Below are positions 18,177 to 27,700 of a stretch of 64,000 nt of DNA, in pieces. A model generated the notes under the pieces. That model was not told the origin of the DNA, did not search any database, and saw nothing but the letters and a program-made list of their open reading frames with translations. The DNA comes from BOG-908 sp963795825. Lineage in GTDB: Bacteria; Pseudomonadota; Alphaproteobacteria; Acetobacterales; Acetobacteraceae. Where the stretch lies: the NCBI GenBank assembly GCA_963795825.1, contig CAWCIW010000001.1:186001-250000 (forward strand), given 5' to 3'. The translations under genes were made by a program, and so were the position numbers. How positions within the stretch are numbered: the first letter of the stretch is position 1; every line of letters begins with the position of its first letter.

Positions 18177-18287
18177 AGGGTGCGGGGCGCCCGTAAAGAG
18201 TGACCACAGCAGATTAGGAAACCGCGATGCCGAATATCAAGCGGCCCGGGCTTGGGGGCGGCGCGCCGGTCGGCTAGGAAGCCGCCC

Positions 18288-19298
18288 ATGCAAGCGTCCG
18301 CCGCCTCGTCCGCCCCACCCACCCTGATCACCGGCGCCACCGGCTTCGTGGGCTCCGCGGTGGCGCGCGTGCTGCTGGCGCGCGGCCACCGCATCCGCCT
18401 GCTGGTCCGCCCGGGTGGCGACCGAAGCAACATTGCGGGCCTGGACGCCGAGCTGGCCGAAGGCGACCTACGCGACCCGGCCTCGCTGGCCGCCGCCGCC
18501 GAAGGCTGCCGCTATCTGGTGCACGTCGCCGCCGATTACCGCCTCTGGGTGCCGGACCCCGCGCAGATGATGCAGGCCAATGTCGAGGGCACGCGCGCGC
18601 TGCTGCTGGCGGCGCAATCGCGCGGCGTCGAACGCATGGTGTATTGCAGCAGCGTGGCCGCGCTGGGCCTGGTCGGCGACGGCACGGTCGCCGACGAGAC
18701 CACGCCGGTGCATCCCGACAAAATCATTGGCACCTACAAGAGATCGAAATATTTCGCCGAGCAGGCGGTGCTGGACCTGGTGCGCGACCACGCCATGCCG
18801 GTGGTGATCGTCAACCCATCCACGCCGGTGGGCCCGCGCGACATCAAGCCCACCCCCACCGGCAAGATGATACGCGACGCCGCGGAAGGCCGCATGCCCG
18901 CCTACGTGGAGACCGGCCTGAACATCGTGCATGTGGACGACGTCGCCGAAGGCCACGCCCTGGCCCTGGAACGCGGCGCGATCGGCGAGCGGTATATCCT
19001 CGGCGGCGAGGATTTCGCGCTGGGCGACCTGTTCGCGCTGGTCTCCGAAGTGGCCGGCCGGAAACCGCCGCGCCTGAAGCTGCCGCTGGCGCCGCTCTAC
19101 CCGGTGGCGCTGGTCTGCGAGGCGCTGGCGCGCTTCGGCGTAGAGCCAGTGGTCACCCGAGAGACCCTGGCGATGGCGCGCAAGAAGATGTTCTTCTCGA
19201 GTGCCAAAGCGATGGCGGAGCTGGGCTATAAGCCCAGGCCGGCGGCAGAAGCGGTGCGCGATGCGGTGGACTGGTTCAAGCAGGGCCGCCCGTCGTGA
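18288..19298 (+). CDS. hpnA: Hopanoid-associated sugar epimerase HpnA
   Basis: A 336-residue extended short-chain dehydrogenase. The Rossmann motif TLITGATGFVGSAVARVLL is near the N-terminus and the active-site YKRSKYFAE region follows around residue 147. The C-terminal pattern (ETLAMARKKMFFSSAKA) is typical of HpnA. It is thought to act in side-chain processing of hopanoids, but its exact role is not settled. AGGAA lies 9 bases before the ATG at 18288. It opens the hopanoid cluster and is separated from hpnB by a single repeat arm. Confidence 0.92.
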   Translation: MQASAASSAPPTLITGATGFVGSAVARVLLARGHRIRLLVRPGGDRSNIAGLDAELAEGDLRDPASLAAAAEGCRYLVHVAADYRLWVPDPAQMMQANVEGTRALLLAAQSRGVERMVYCSSVAALGLVGDGTVADETTPVHPDKIIGTYKRSKYFAEQAVLDLVRDHAMPVVIVNPSTPVGPRDIKPTPTGKMIRDAAEGRMPAYVETGLNIVHVDDVAEGHALALERGAIGERYILGGEDFALGDLFALVSEVAGRKPPRLKLPLAPLYPVALVCEALARFGVEPVVTRETLAMARKKMFFSSAKAMAELGYKPRPAAEAVRDAVDWFKQGRPS

Positions 19299-19429
19299 GG
19301 GCCTATGGCGGCCATCCGGCGGCGCTCGCCTATCACCGCCACCCAACCAACCAAAACGACCCTTTAACGACCGCCTACCCGCGACCAAGCGCGGCGCCGC
19401 CACCCAAAACGAGGCGCCAGCCCCACCGT

Positions 19430-19477
19430 CACAGCAAAAGCTTTTTGCTTCTTTTTCTCGAAAAAGAAGGCCTTTCT
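19430..19477. repeat. Single arm H5 between hpnA and hpnB
   Basis: CAGCAAAAGCTTTTTGCTTC followed by TTTTTCTCGAAAAAGAAGGC, right orientation only. Its terminal AAGAAGG lies 6 bases before the hpnB TTG and could serve as the ribosome-binding site. Confidence 0.8.
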
Positions 19478-20586
19478 TGACCCTCCTGGCCGCGCTCGCC
19501 CTGGCAATCTGGATCTACCTGCTCCTGGGCCACGGAGACTTCTGGCAGGCCGGCCCCAGGCTCCAGCCCATCCCGTCCACCCGCGCCATGCCCCCCGTCA
19601 CGATCATCGTGCCCGCCCGCAACGAGGCGGAAACCATAGTCGCCTGCCTGCAAAGCCTCCTCGCCCAGGACTACAACGGCCCGTTCCGCGTCATCCTGGT
19701 CGACGACCTGAGCAGCGACGGCACCGGCGCGCTCGCCGACGCCATAGGCGACCCCCGCCTAACCGTGCTGCGCGGCGCCGCCCATCCCGCCGCGTGGAGC
19801 GGCAAGCTCTGGGCGGTGCACCAGGGCGTGGCGGAAGCCGGCCGGGCGGAGATCCTGCTGCTGACGGACGCGGACATCGTGCATGCGCCGCGCCATCTGG
19901 CCACGCTGGTGAGCCAGATGCAGGCCGGCGGGCTGGACATGGTGAGCGAGATGGTCGCCCTGCATTGCGAGCGCGCGGCGGAATACGCCCTGGTGCCGCC
20001 CTTCGTGTTCTTCTTCCAGAAGCTCTACCCGTTCGCCTGGGTGAACGACCCCGGCCACCGCGCGGCTGCGGCGGCCGGCGGCACCGTGCTGATACGCGCG
20101 GCGGCGCTGGCGCGCGTCGGCGGCGTGGCGGCGATGCGCGGCGCCCTGATCGACGACGTGACCCTGGCGCGCCGGGTAAAGGCCGGCGGCCGCATCTGGC
20201 TCGGCCATAGCGGGCTCGCCACCAGCATACGGCCGTATCGGCACGTCGCCGACGTGTGGCGGATGGTGGCGCGCTGCGCGTTCGTGCAGCTCGGCTATTC
20301 GCCGTGGCGCCTGGCCGGCGCTGTGGCCGGCATGGTGCTCGTCTACCTCGTCCCCCCGCTGCTCACGGTGTCCGGGCAGGGCGCGGCACGGCTGATGGGC
20401 CTGCTCGCCTGGGCACTGATGACCGCGTCGTATCTGCCGACGTTGCGGCGGTTCGGCCTGAACGCCGCCTGGGCCGTATGCCTGCCGTTCGCGGCGATGT
20501 TCTATACCGCGGCGACGTTGGGCTCCGCAGTGGACCATTATCGCGGGCGCGGCACGGTGTGGAAGCAGCGGGCGTATCATGGGTGA
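19477..20586 (+). CDS. hpnB: Hopanoid-associated glycosyltransferase HpnB
   Basis: A 369-residue membrane-bound family 2 glycosyltransferase. After an N-terminal helix come VTIIVPARNEAETIVACLQSLL, the DDLSSDGT nucleotide-sugar site and the acidic motif LTDADIVHAP (about residue 128). Several C-terminal membrane helices follow. HpnB is a conserved hopanoid-cluster protein, proposed to add a sugar to the hopanoid side chain. The start is a TTG right at the end of repeat arm H5; no ATG fits. Confidence 0.88.
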   Translation: MTLLAALALAIWIYLLLGHGDFWQAGPRLQPIPSTRAMPPVTIIVPARNEAETIVACLQSLLAQDYNGPFRVILVDDLSSDGTGALADAIGDPRLTVLRGAAHPAAWSGKLWAVHQGVAEAGRAEILLLTDADIVHAPRHLATLVSQMQAGGLDMVSEMVALHCERAAEYALVPPFVFFFQKLYPFAWVNDPGHRAAAAAGGTVLIRAAALARVGGVAAMRGALIDDVTLARRVKAGGRIWLGHSGLATSIRPYRHVADVWRMVARCAFVQLGYSPWRLAGAVAGMVLVYLVPPLLTVSGQGAARLMGLLAWALMTASYLPTLRRFGLNAAWAVCLPFAAMFYTAATLGSAVDHYRGRGTVWKQRAYHG

Positions 20587-20600
20587 GCGCGGCTTGGCAG

Positions 20601-20776
20601 CAAGGAAGCAAGCAGTTCTTTTTCGAGAAAAAGAACCAAAAAGCTTTTGCTCCGACGCCTGCCCTGCGACTTACTTTCGTTCTGCCGGTCGATACTCCTG
20701 CAGAAGCAGCCAACATCATCGTGCAGGCGTCGGAGCAAAAGCTTTTTGGTCCTTTTTCTCGAAAAAGGACTGCTTG
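20601..20776. repeat. Palindromic element E7 between hpnB and hpnC
   Basis: Left arm with the GTTC/GAAC stem, right arm with GTCC/GGAC. CTCCGACGCCTGC and GCAGGCGTCGGAG pair exactly, and the centre has TTCTGCCGGTCGAT. It splits the hopanoid genes. Confidence 0.93.
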
Positions 20777-20833
20777 CTTTCTTGCCGCATAAAGAAACAC
20801 CCCCGAAACGCCAACCGGAGCGATGCCCAAGCA

Positions 20834-22591
20834 ATGCCCGAAACGATGAACCCCGCCACAGCCAACGTGGAAGCCTGGTCCGGCAAGGACCGCACCCAGG
20901 AGAACTTCCCGGTGGGCTCGCTCCTGGTCCGCCGCAGCCTCCGCCGCCACGTCCACGCCTTCTACGACTTCGCCCGCAACGCCGACGACATCGCCGACAG
21001 CCCCAGTTTGGCCCCGCCCGACAAACTCGCCCGGCTCGGCGTGATGGAGAACGTGCTGCTCGGCCAAACCGAGGCCGGCGCCCCGTCCGCGGCCCGTCTG
21101 CGCCAGAGCCTGGCGGAAACCGGCGTGACCGACGCCCATAGCCGTGACCTGCTGCGCGCCTTCCGCCAGGACGCCACGCAAACCCGCTACGCCACCTGGC
21201 CGGACCTGCTGGACTATTGCCGCTACTCGGCCATGCCGGTCGGCCGCCACGTGCTGGCACTGCACGGCGAGGCCCCCGACTGCATCCCGCCGTCGGACGC
21301 GCTGAGCGCCGCCCTGCAGATCCTCAACCATCTGCAGGACCTGGCGCGCGACCTCGCCGGGCTGGACCGCTGCTACCTGCCGCAGGACTGGCTCGCCGCC
21401 GAAGGCGCCGGCATGGCCGATCTGCGCGCCACTGCCGAAACACCAGGCCTGCGCCGCGTGATCGACCGCCTGCTGGACGGCTGCGACGTGATGAACGACC
21501 AGGCCGCCGCCCTGCCGCTGCGCGTGCGGGACTGGCGGCTGCGGCTGGAAACCGGCGTGATCGTGGGCCTGGCGCGCCGCCTGACCGCCCGGCTGCGCGC
21601 CGGCGACCCGCTGGCCACGCGGGTGAAACTCAGCCGGCTGGACGTGGCGGCCAGCCTGGCCGGTGCCGCGCGCTACCTGCCCGCGCGGCAGCCAGGTGCC
21701 CGCATGAGCCTCCCGCTGGGCGCCACGCGCGAGGACCTGGCCGTGGTGAGCCGCATCGTGCGCGCGTCCGGCACGTCGTTCTACCGCGGCATGGCGATCC
21801 TCCAGCCGGAGCGTCGCGTGGCGATGTATGCCGTGTACGCCTTCTGCCGCCTGGTGGACGACATCGCCGACGAGCCGGCTGCAATGGAGATCAAGCGCGT
21901 GCAGCTCGATGCCTGGCGCGCCAGGATCGAGGCGATCGCCGCCGGCCAGGCGCCAAGTGAGCGCCAGCCCGATGGCGCCGGCGACGACGGCGCCGTCACG
22001 CGCGTCCTGCAGCTCGCTTTGCAAAAATACGCGCTGCGGCGCACCGATTTCCTCGCGGTGATCGACGGCATGCAGATGGACGCCGAGACGGTGATCGTCG
22101 CACCCGCCTTCGACACGCTGGACCTGTATTGCGACCGCGTCGCCTCCGCCGTCGGCCGCCTCTCGGTGCGCTGTTTCGGCGACGCCACGCCGGCGGCCGA
22201 CGAGGTGGCCCACCATCTCGGCCGCGCGCTGCAACTGACCAACATCCTGCGCGACCTGGCCGAGGATGCCGCGCGCGGCCGGCTATATTTGCCGCGCGAA
22301 TGGCTGGCGCGCGCCGGCGTGCCACCCGAACCGGCCGCGGCCCTCGCCAGTCCCGCGTTGCCCCAGGTTTGCGACCAGACGGCGCGCCGGGCCCGGCAGC
22401 ATTTCGGCGACGCCTATGCGGCGATGGCGCGGTGCGATCGGCGCGCGATGAAGCCGGCAAGGATCATGGCGGGGAGTTATGCGGCGGTGCTCGGGCGGCT
22501 GGAGCGGCGGGGGTGGACGCGGCCGGAGGTCGCGGTGTCGGTGCCGAAATGGGAGAAGCTTTTAATCACTTTGCGGGTGCTGATTACGTAA
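20834..22591 (+). CDS. hpnC-hpnD: HpnC-HpnD in one reading frame (squalene-forming synthases)
   Basis: A single 585-residue frame holds two complete squalene/phytoene-synthase-like domains. Residues 1-290 are HpnC (FYDFARNADDIADS, HLQDLARDL); residues 291-585 are HpnD (YAFCRLVDDIADE, LTNILRDLAEDA). HpnD makes presqualene diphosphate from farnesyl diphosphate, HpnC converts it to hydroxysqualene, and HpnE then yields squalene. They are normally separate proteins. The HpnD ATG at 21704 lies in ATGA, so in a normal layout HpnC would end there in another frame. The fusion may therefore be real or one missed or extra base near 21660-21703. Confidence 0.88.
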   Translation: MPETMNPATANVEAWSGKDRTQENFPVGSLLVRRSLRRHVHAFYDFARNADDIADSPSLAPPDKLARLGVMENVLLGQTEAGAPSAARLRQSLAETGVTDAHSRDLLRAFRQDATQTRYATWPDLLDYCRYSAMPVGRHVLALHGEAPDCIPPSDALSAALQILNHLQDLARDLAGLDRCYLPQDWLAAEGAGMADLRATAETPGLRRVIDRLLDGCDVMNDQAAALPLRVRDWRLRLETGVIVGLARRLTARLRAGDPLATRVKLSRLDVAASLAGAARYLPARQPGARMSLPLGATREDLAVVSRIVRASGTSFYRGMAILQPERRVAMYAVYAFCRLVDDIADEPAAMEIKRVQLDAWRARIEAIAAGQAPSERQPDGAGDDGAVTRVLQLALQKYALRRTDFLAVIDGMQMDAETVIVAPAFDTLDLYCDRVASAVGRLSVRCFGDATPAADEVAHHLGRALQLTNILRDLAEDAARGRLYLPREWLARAGVPPEPAAALASPALPQVCDQTARRARQHFGDAYAAMARCDRRAMKPARIMAGSYAAVLGRLERRGWTRPEVAVSVPKWEKLLITLRVLIT

Positions 22592-22600
22592 GGAAGCGTA

Positions 22601-22770
22601 GCAAGGCCTTCTTTTTCGAGAAAAAGAAGCAAAAAGCTTTTGCTGTGACGCCTGCACCCAAACCTACGCTCTTACTGCAGGCCGATGCGCCTGCAGACTC
22701 AGCCTGAACCTCCGTGCAGGCGTCATAGCAAAAGCTTTTTGCTTCTTTTTCTCGAAAAAGAAGGCCTTCC
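22601..22770. repeat. Palindromic element E8 between hpnD and hpnE
   Basis: Both arms carry CTTC/GAAG stems and match each other. GACGCCTGCACC and GTGCAGGCGTC extend the pairing. It starts 10 bases past the hpnD stop and ends 27 bases before the hpnE TTG. Confidence 0.93.
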
Positions 22771-22796
22771 TTGCCTTCCTTCGGAGCCCCGAAAAC

Positions 22797-24047
22797 TTGA
22801 GCGTAACCCACATAATAGGCGGCGGCCTCTCCGGCCTGGCCGCCGGCCTGGCGCTCACCCAAGCCGGCCAACGCGTGATCATCTACGAAGCAGGCCCAGC
22901 CTGCGGCGGCCGCGCGCGCTCCTATTTCGACCGCGAGCTCGGCTGCCGCATCGATAACGGCAACCACCTCCTGCTCTCCGGCAACCGCGCTGCGATGCGC
23001 TACCTCGACCTCGCCGGCGCGCGCGACACCCTGGCCGGCCCGTCCGCCCCGATCTTCCCGTTCCTCGACGTGCGCACCGGCGCCCGCTGGACGCTGCGCC
23101 CGAACGACAGCCGGGTGCCCTGGTGGGTGTTCTCCGCAAAACGCGGGGTGCCCGGCGCCAGGCTGGGCGACTACGCGGCCCTGCTGCGCCTGCGCTTCGC
23201 CGGCCCGGACGATACCGTGGGCGGGCTGCTGCCGCACAACGCGCTGTACGAGCGCCTCGTCGAGCCGCTCGCGGTATCCGGCCTGAACACGCCGGCCGAT
23301 GCCGGCAGCGCGCGGCTGTTCTGGGCCATCATCGCCGAAACCCTGGCGCGCGGCGGCGCGCAATGCGTGCCGTGCTGGCCGAAGATCGGGCTGTCGGAAA
23401 GCTTCATCGACCCTGCGGTGACGGCGATCGCGTCGGCCGGCGGCGCGGTGCGCACCGGTACGCGCATCGCCGGGCTGCAGACCGAGGGCGGCCGCGTCAG
23501 CGGGCTGGCAGGTCCTGGCGGGCCCGTAGAGGTGGGGCCGACGGACCGGGTTGTGCTGGCGGCGCCGGCTGCAATCGCAGCAGGGCTGCTACCCGCCCTG
23601 CGCGTGCCGGACGAACATGAATCGATCGTCAACCTGCATTACAAATTGCAGGTGCCGCCCGGCGAGGCCGGGTTCTGGGCGCTCGTCGGCGGCACTGCGG
23701 AATGGGTTTTCGCCAAGGCGGGCGTGGCATCCGTGACGATTTCGGCGGCCAATCGCCTGCTCGACAGGCCGGCCGAGGTGCTGGCGCGCGCCGTCTGGCC
23801 GGAAGTGTGCCAGGCTGCCGGTATCGTGGCACCGATGCCACAATGGCGGCTGATCCGGGAGAAGCGAGCGACCTTTACTGCAACTCCAGCGCAACACAGG
23901 CGTCGCCCACAAGCCACGACAGACTTGCCGAATCTGTTGCTGGCGGGCGATTGGACGGATACCGGGTTGCCCGCAACCATTGAAGGTGCGATCAGATCAG
24001 GTTTCGCTGCGGCGCAGCACGTAACGGCCCTGAATACCAGTGCGTAA
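22797..24047 (+). CDS. hpnE: Hydroxysqualene dehydroxylase HpnE
   Basis: A 416-residue FAD-dependent amine-oxidase-type enzyme. The dinucleotide fold HIIGGGLSGLAAGLALTQAG is at the N-terminus and the FAD-closing motif LLLAGDWTDTGLPATIEGA near residue 380. HpnE removes the hydroxyl from hydroxysqualene to give squalene, the substrate of the cyclase downstream. The start is TTG at 22797. The hpnE stop lies 14 bases before the shc start, so these two genes probably share a transcript. Confidence 0.93.
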   Translation: MSVTHIIGGGLSGLAAGLALTQAGQRVIIYEAGPACGGRARSYFDRELGCRIDNGNHLLLSGNRAAMRYLDLAGARDTLAGPSAPIFPFLDVRTGARWTLRPNDSRVPWWVFSAKRGVPGARLGDYAALLRLRFAGPDDTVGGLLPHNALYERLVEPLAVSGLNTPADAGSARLFWAIIAETLARGGAQCVPCWPKIGLSESFIDPAVTAIASAGGAVRTGTRIAGLQTEGGRVSGLAGPGGPVEVGPTDRVVLAAPAAIAAGLLPALRVPDEHESIVNLHYKLQVPPGEAGFWALVGGTAEWVFAKAGVASVTISAANRLLDRPAEVLARAVWPEVCQAAGIVAPMPQWRLIREKRATFTATPAQHRRRPQATTDLPNLLLAGDWTDTGLPATIEGAIRSGFAAAQHVTALNTSA

Positions 24048-24061
24048 CTTCCCTTGAACGA

Positions 24062-26029
24062 GTGATGCAAAGCCAGACCCTGACCCCGCCCGCTGAAACG
24101 GTGCCGACACCAACCCTGCAAGCCAGCATAGAGCGGGCGGCCCAGGCGCTTGGCCGTCGCCAGAACGCGGACGGACACTGGCGTTTCGAGCTCGAGGCGG
24201 ATGCGACGATCCCCGCCGAATACATCCTGCTCGAGCATTACCTGGACCGTATCGATCCTGCTTTGCAGGCGCGCATCGGCGTCTATCTACTGGAGATCCA
24301 GGGCGACCACGGCGGCTGGCCGCTGTTCCACGGCGGCAAGTTCGATCTGTCGGCCAGCGTAAAGGCGTATTTCGCGCTGAAATGCCTGGGTCACGCGCCG
24401 GACGCGCCGCACATGGCGCGCGCGCGGGCGGCGATCCTGGCGGCCGGCGGCGCCGAGCGCTGCAACGTGTTCACCCGCATACAGCTCGCTTTGTTCGGCG
24501 AGGTGCCGTGGCGCGCGATACCCACCATGCCGGTGGAGATCATGCTGCTGCCGGAGTGGTTCTTCTTCCATCTGTCGAAGATCTCGTATTGGTCGCGCAC
24601 GGTGATAGTGCCGCTGCTGGTGCTGATGACGCTGCGGCCGCGCGCCACCAACCCGCGCGACATCCACATCCCCGAGCTGTTCACCAAGCCCGCCGACCAG
24701 ATACGCGACTACATTCGCGGCCCGTATCGCAGCTACTGGGGCCACGCGTTCAAGGCGCTGGACATCTGCCTGAAGCGTGGCGAAACGCGGTTCCCCAAGG
24801 CGGCGCGCGCGCGGGCGGTCAGCCAGGCGGTGGCGTTCGTCACCGAGCGGCTGAACGGCGAAGACGGTCTCGGCGCGATCTATCCGGCGATGGCCAACAG
24901 CGTGATGATGTTCGCCGCCCTCGGTTATGCGCCGGATCATCCGGATGCCGCCCTGGCCTGGCTCTCGGTGCGCAAGCTGATCGTTGATGACGGGGTACGC
25001 GCCTACGTGCAGCCCTGCGTGTCGCCAATCTGGGATACCGGCCTGGCCGGCGTGGCGATGGCCGAAGCCGCCTATGGCTGCGACAATTCCGTGCCAGGCG
25101 GCCGCGCGCCCGTCGAGGCGGCCAGCGAGTGGCTGGTGTCGCGCCAGATACTCGACGTGAAGGGTGACTGGGCGGTCCGCCGGCCAGACGTCGCACCTGG
25201 CGGCTGGGCGTTCCAATACGCCAACGACCATTATCCGGACGTGGACGACACCGCCCTCGTCGGCATGCTGCTGGCCCGCAACGGCGACCCCGCGCACGAC
25301 GAATCGATCGCCCGCGCGCGCGACTGGATCGTCGGCATGCAGAGCAGCGACGGCGGCTGGGGCGCCTTCGAGCCGGAGAACACCCACTCCTACCTGAACC
25401 ACATCCCGTTCGCCGATCACGGCGCGCTGCTGGACCCGCCGACGGCCGACGTGACCGGCCGTTGCGTAGGTTTCCTGGCGCAGATCGGCATGGACAGCAC
25501 CCATCCGGTGATGGCGCGCGCGATCGCCTATCTGCGCCGCGAGCAGGAACGCGACGGCAGCTGGTTCGGCCGCTGGGGCACCAACTACATCTACGGCACC
25601 TGGTCGGTGATCAACGCGCTGAACGCCGCCGGCATCCCGCCGGAAGATCCGGCGATGCGCCGCGCCTGCGACTGGCTCGTCGGCGTGCAGCGCGCGGATG
25701 GCGGCTGGGGCGAGGACGAGGAGAGCTACGCCGACGCGCCGGCCGGCCGCTACACCGAGAGCACCCCGTCGCAGACCGCCTGGGCGGTACTGGCCCTGAT
25801 GGGCGCCGGCCGTACGGACGATCCGGCCACGGCCCGCGGCATCGCCTGGCTGTCCGCCACCCAAAAGCCGGACGGCGAGTGGGACGAGGCGCCTTATACG
25901 GCGGTCGGTTTTCCGCGCGTGTTCTACCTGAAATATCACGGCTATCGGCTGTTCTTCCCGTTGCTGGCGCTGTCGCGCTATCGCAACCTCCGGCGCGGCA
26001 ACCAGCGGCGCGTGGATTGGGGCATCTAG
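24062..26029 (+). CDS. shc: Squalene-hopene cyclase
   Basis: The 655-residue product is full length for this family. The catalytic DVDDTA (residues 393-398) protonates squalene and sets off cyclisation to hopene and hopanol. Several QW-type repeats are visible (QGDHGGWPL, QSSDGGWGAFE, QRADGGWGED, QKPDGEWDEA), and WFGRWGTNYIYGTW is the conserved aromatic lining. The enzyme is a monotopic inner-membrane protein. The start is GTG 24062 or ATG 24065. It follows hpnE closely and precedes hpnG by 67 bases. Confidence 0.97.
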   Translation: MMQSQTLTPPAETVPTPTLQASIERAAQALGRRQNADGHWRFELEADATIPAEYILLEHYLDRIDPALQARIGVYLLEIQGDHGGWPLFHGGKFDLSASVKAYFALKCLGHAPDAPHMARARAAILAAGGAERCNVFTRIQLALFGEVPWRAIPTMPVEIMLLPEWFFFHLSKISYWSRTVIVPLLVLMTLRPRATNPRDIHIPELFTKPADQIRDYIRGPYRSYWGHAFKALDICLKRGETRFPKAARARAVSQAVAFVTERLNGEDGLGAIYPAMANSVMMFAALGYAPDHPDAALAWLSVRKLIVDDGVRAYVQPCVSPIWDTGLAGVAMAEAAYGCDNSVPGGRAPVEAASEWLVSRQILDVKGDWAVRRPDVAPGGWAFQYANDHYPDVDDTALVGMLLARNGDPAHDESIARARDWIVGMQSSDGGWGAFEPENTHSYLNHIPFADHGALLDPPTADVTGRCVGFLAQIGMDSTHPVMARAIAYLRREQERDGSWFGRWGTNYIYGTWSVINALNAAGIPPEDPAMRRACDWLVGVQRADGGWGEDEESYADAPAGRYTESTPSQTAWAVLALMGAGRTDDPATARGIAWLSATQKPDGEWDEAPYTAVGFPRVFYLKYHGYRLFFPLLALSRYRNLRRGNQRRVDWGI

Positions 26030-26096
26030 GAAGGGAGCGGTCCCCGGTGGATACGTATTTGCGTGGCACGCCGCAGCCTTCGGCGGCGGCCGCCTG

Positions 26097-26768
26097 ATGC
26101 TCGCCTTTATCGTTGGCCTGCGCGCCGAAGCTCGCCTGTTAAAGCCGCTGACCGGCAAGGTGTATGTCGGCGGCGGCACCACACGCGGTGCTGCGGACGC
26201 CGCGCGCCGCGCGCTGGGCGCCGGTGCCACCGCGCTGGTGAGTTTCGGCCTGGCGGGCGGGCTTTCGCCGGAAATAGCCGCCGGTGCGCTCATTGTCCCG
26301 TCCGCGGTGCTGTTCAAGGGCCGCCATCTCGCGACCGATCCGGAGCTGTCGGCTGCGCTGGGCGGCGTCAACGCGCGGGCGCTGCTGGCCGGTGACGCCG
26401 TGGTGGCCTCGATCGCCGGCAAGGCCGAGCGATGGCACGGCACGAATGCGGAGGCGGTGGATCTGGAGAGCGGCGCCGTGGCCGAGGCGGCCCGGCAGGC
26501 AAGCGTGCCGTATGCGGTGCTGCGCGCCGTGTGCGATCCGGCGACGCGTGCGCTGCCGCCGGCGGCAGTGGGGGCGCTGACCAAAGGGGGCGGCATCGGT
26601 TTCGTGCGGCTGGCGCGGTCGCTGGTGGCCCAGCCTGGCCAATTGGGCGCGCTGCTGGCGCTTTCGCGCGATGCGGCGGCGGCAAGGCGGGCGCTGGTGG
26701 GGCGGGTGCGGGAATTGCGGGAGAGTGGGGCCTTGGCGGCCTGGCTGGCGCGCGGGGGCGGGTTTTAG
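26097..26768 (+). CDS. hpnG: Hopanoid-associated phosphorylase HpnG
   Basis: A 223-residue nucleoside-phosphorylase-like protein with VSFGLAGGLSPEIAAGALIV near residue 45 and AVDLESGAVAEAA near residue 120, where the Glu contacts the ribose in this family. HpnG removes adenine from adenosylhopane to give phosphoribohopane in C35 hopanoid synthesis. The adenosylhopane-forming radical SAM partner HpnH is not in the window. The start at 26097 overlaps a TGA (TGATG). Element E9 lies 3 bases past the stop. Confidence 0.9.
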   Translation: MLAFIVGLRAEARLLKPLTGKVYVGGGTTRGAADAARRALGAGATALVSFGLAGGLSPEIAAGALIVPSAVLFKGRHLATDPELSAALGGVNARALLAGDAVVASIAGKAERWHGTNAEAVDLESGAVAEAARQASVPYAVLRAVCDPATRALPPAAVGALTKGGGIGFVRLARSLVAQPGQLGALLALSRDAAAARRALVGRVRELRESGALAAWLARGGGF

Positions 26769-26770
26769 GA

Positions 26771-26957
26771 AGCAAGCAGTCCTTTTTTGAAAAAAGGACC
26801 AAAAAACTTTTGCGTTCCCCGCTGCATCGGCGCCCACGTAGTCCCACTAAGCCTCCCTTGCACATGCAGGTCGGATGCTGCTGAACGACCTGGAGCCTAC
26901 GGGCAGGCGGGGAAAGCAAAAGTTTTTTGGTCCTTTTTTTCAAAAAAGGACTGCTTC
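26771..26957. repeat. Palindromic element E9 (complete, TTGAA type)
   Basis: Left CAGTCCTTTTTTGAAAAAAG and right GGTCCTTTTTTTCAAAAAAG arms enclose about 95 bases, the longest centre seen. CGTTCCCCGC and GCGGGGAAAG pair next to the arms. The frame-corrected pabC stop lies in its right arm. Confidence 0.9.
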
Positions 26958-27687
26958 CTTCCTTCCCTCCAAACTGACGACACCCCGCCGCCCAAGGCTG
27001 TTACACAAAAACACCTCATCCGCGTCCAGCAGCCGCTCCACCGACAGCGAAGCCTCAACGGCAAACCCCGAACTCCAGCAGCAGCGCCCGCGCAATGCCG
27101 GGCAGCGCGCCATCCGCCACCGGCGGCGTGGTCCAGGCGCGCCCATGCCGCACGAACACGTTGGCGGCGGTGGCTTCGGCAATCCGGCCGGCGGTGTTGC
27201 ACAGGAGCGCGTCGTCGGCGCCGGCAGCTTCGGCCTCCTGGCGGGCGATGATGCTGTCCAGGTAATTCAACGACTTGATACGCGCCAAAGGGGAATGCTC
27301 GTTGCGGCGCGTGGTGCGCGCGACGATCAGCCGGGCAGGCGGCAATGGCGGCGGCAGCGGGCCGGCGGTGATGAGCAGCGTGGGTTGCGTGCCGGCCGGT
27401 GCCAGCAGGCCGCGCGGCGCCGGGCCGCGCGAGAGCGTGATGCGCAGGGCGGCGTCGCGGCCGCCGAGCACGGCGGTGGCGGCGGCGGCGATCTCTGGGT
27501 TGGGCCAGGGCAGGGCGATGCCCAGGGTGGCGGCGCCTTCGCGCAGGCGGGCTAGGTGGCGGTCCAGATGCGCGGTGGCGCGCAGTGTTTCGAACACGCC
27601 GTCGCCCAGGAGGAAGCCGCGGTCGGCGGGGTCCAGGCGGGCTTGTTCCGGGGGGAGTAGGCGGCCGTTCAGCCAGCAGAGGGTCAT
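26940..27687 (-). CDS. pabC: 4-amino-4-deoxychorismate lyase (frameshifted)
   Basis: A class-IV PLP aminotransferase-fold protein. It starts MTLCWLNGRLLPPEQARLDP and shows the PLP-lysine region RIKSLNYLDSIIARQEA and the motif ALLCNTAGRIAEATAANVFV. It releases pyruvate from aminodeoxychorismate to give p-aminobenzoate for folate. A CCCC run at 27066-27069 seems to hold one base too many: the frame stops at 27055, while the natural ending (FAVEASLSVERLLDADEVFL) continues in another frame to a TGA inside element E9 at 26940. pabB lies upstream beyond element E10. Confidence 0.85.
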
Positions 27688-27700
27688 GGCTCAGGGGGCA

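Noticed and set aside
26047..26097. 16-codon GTG frame between shc and hpnG
   Set aside because: Too short and without recognisable content; the TGATG at its end may only reflect the hpnG start context.
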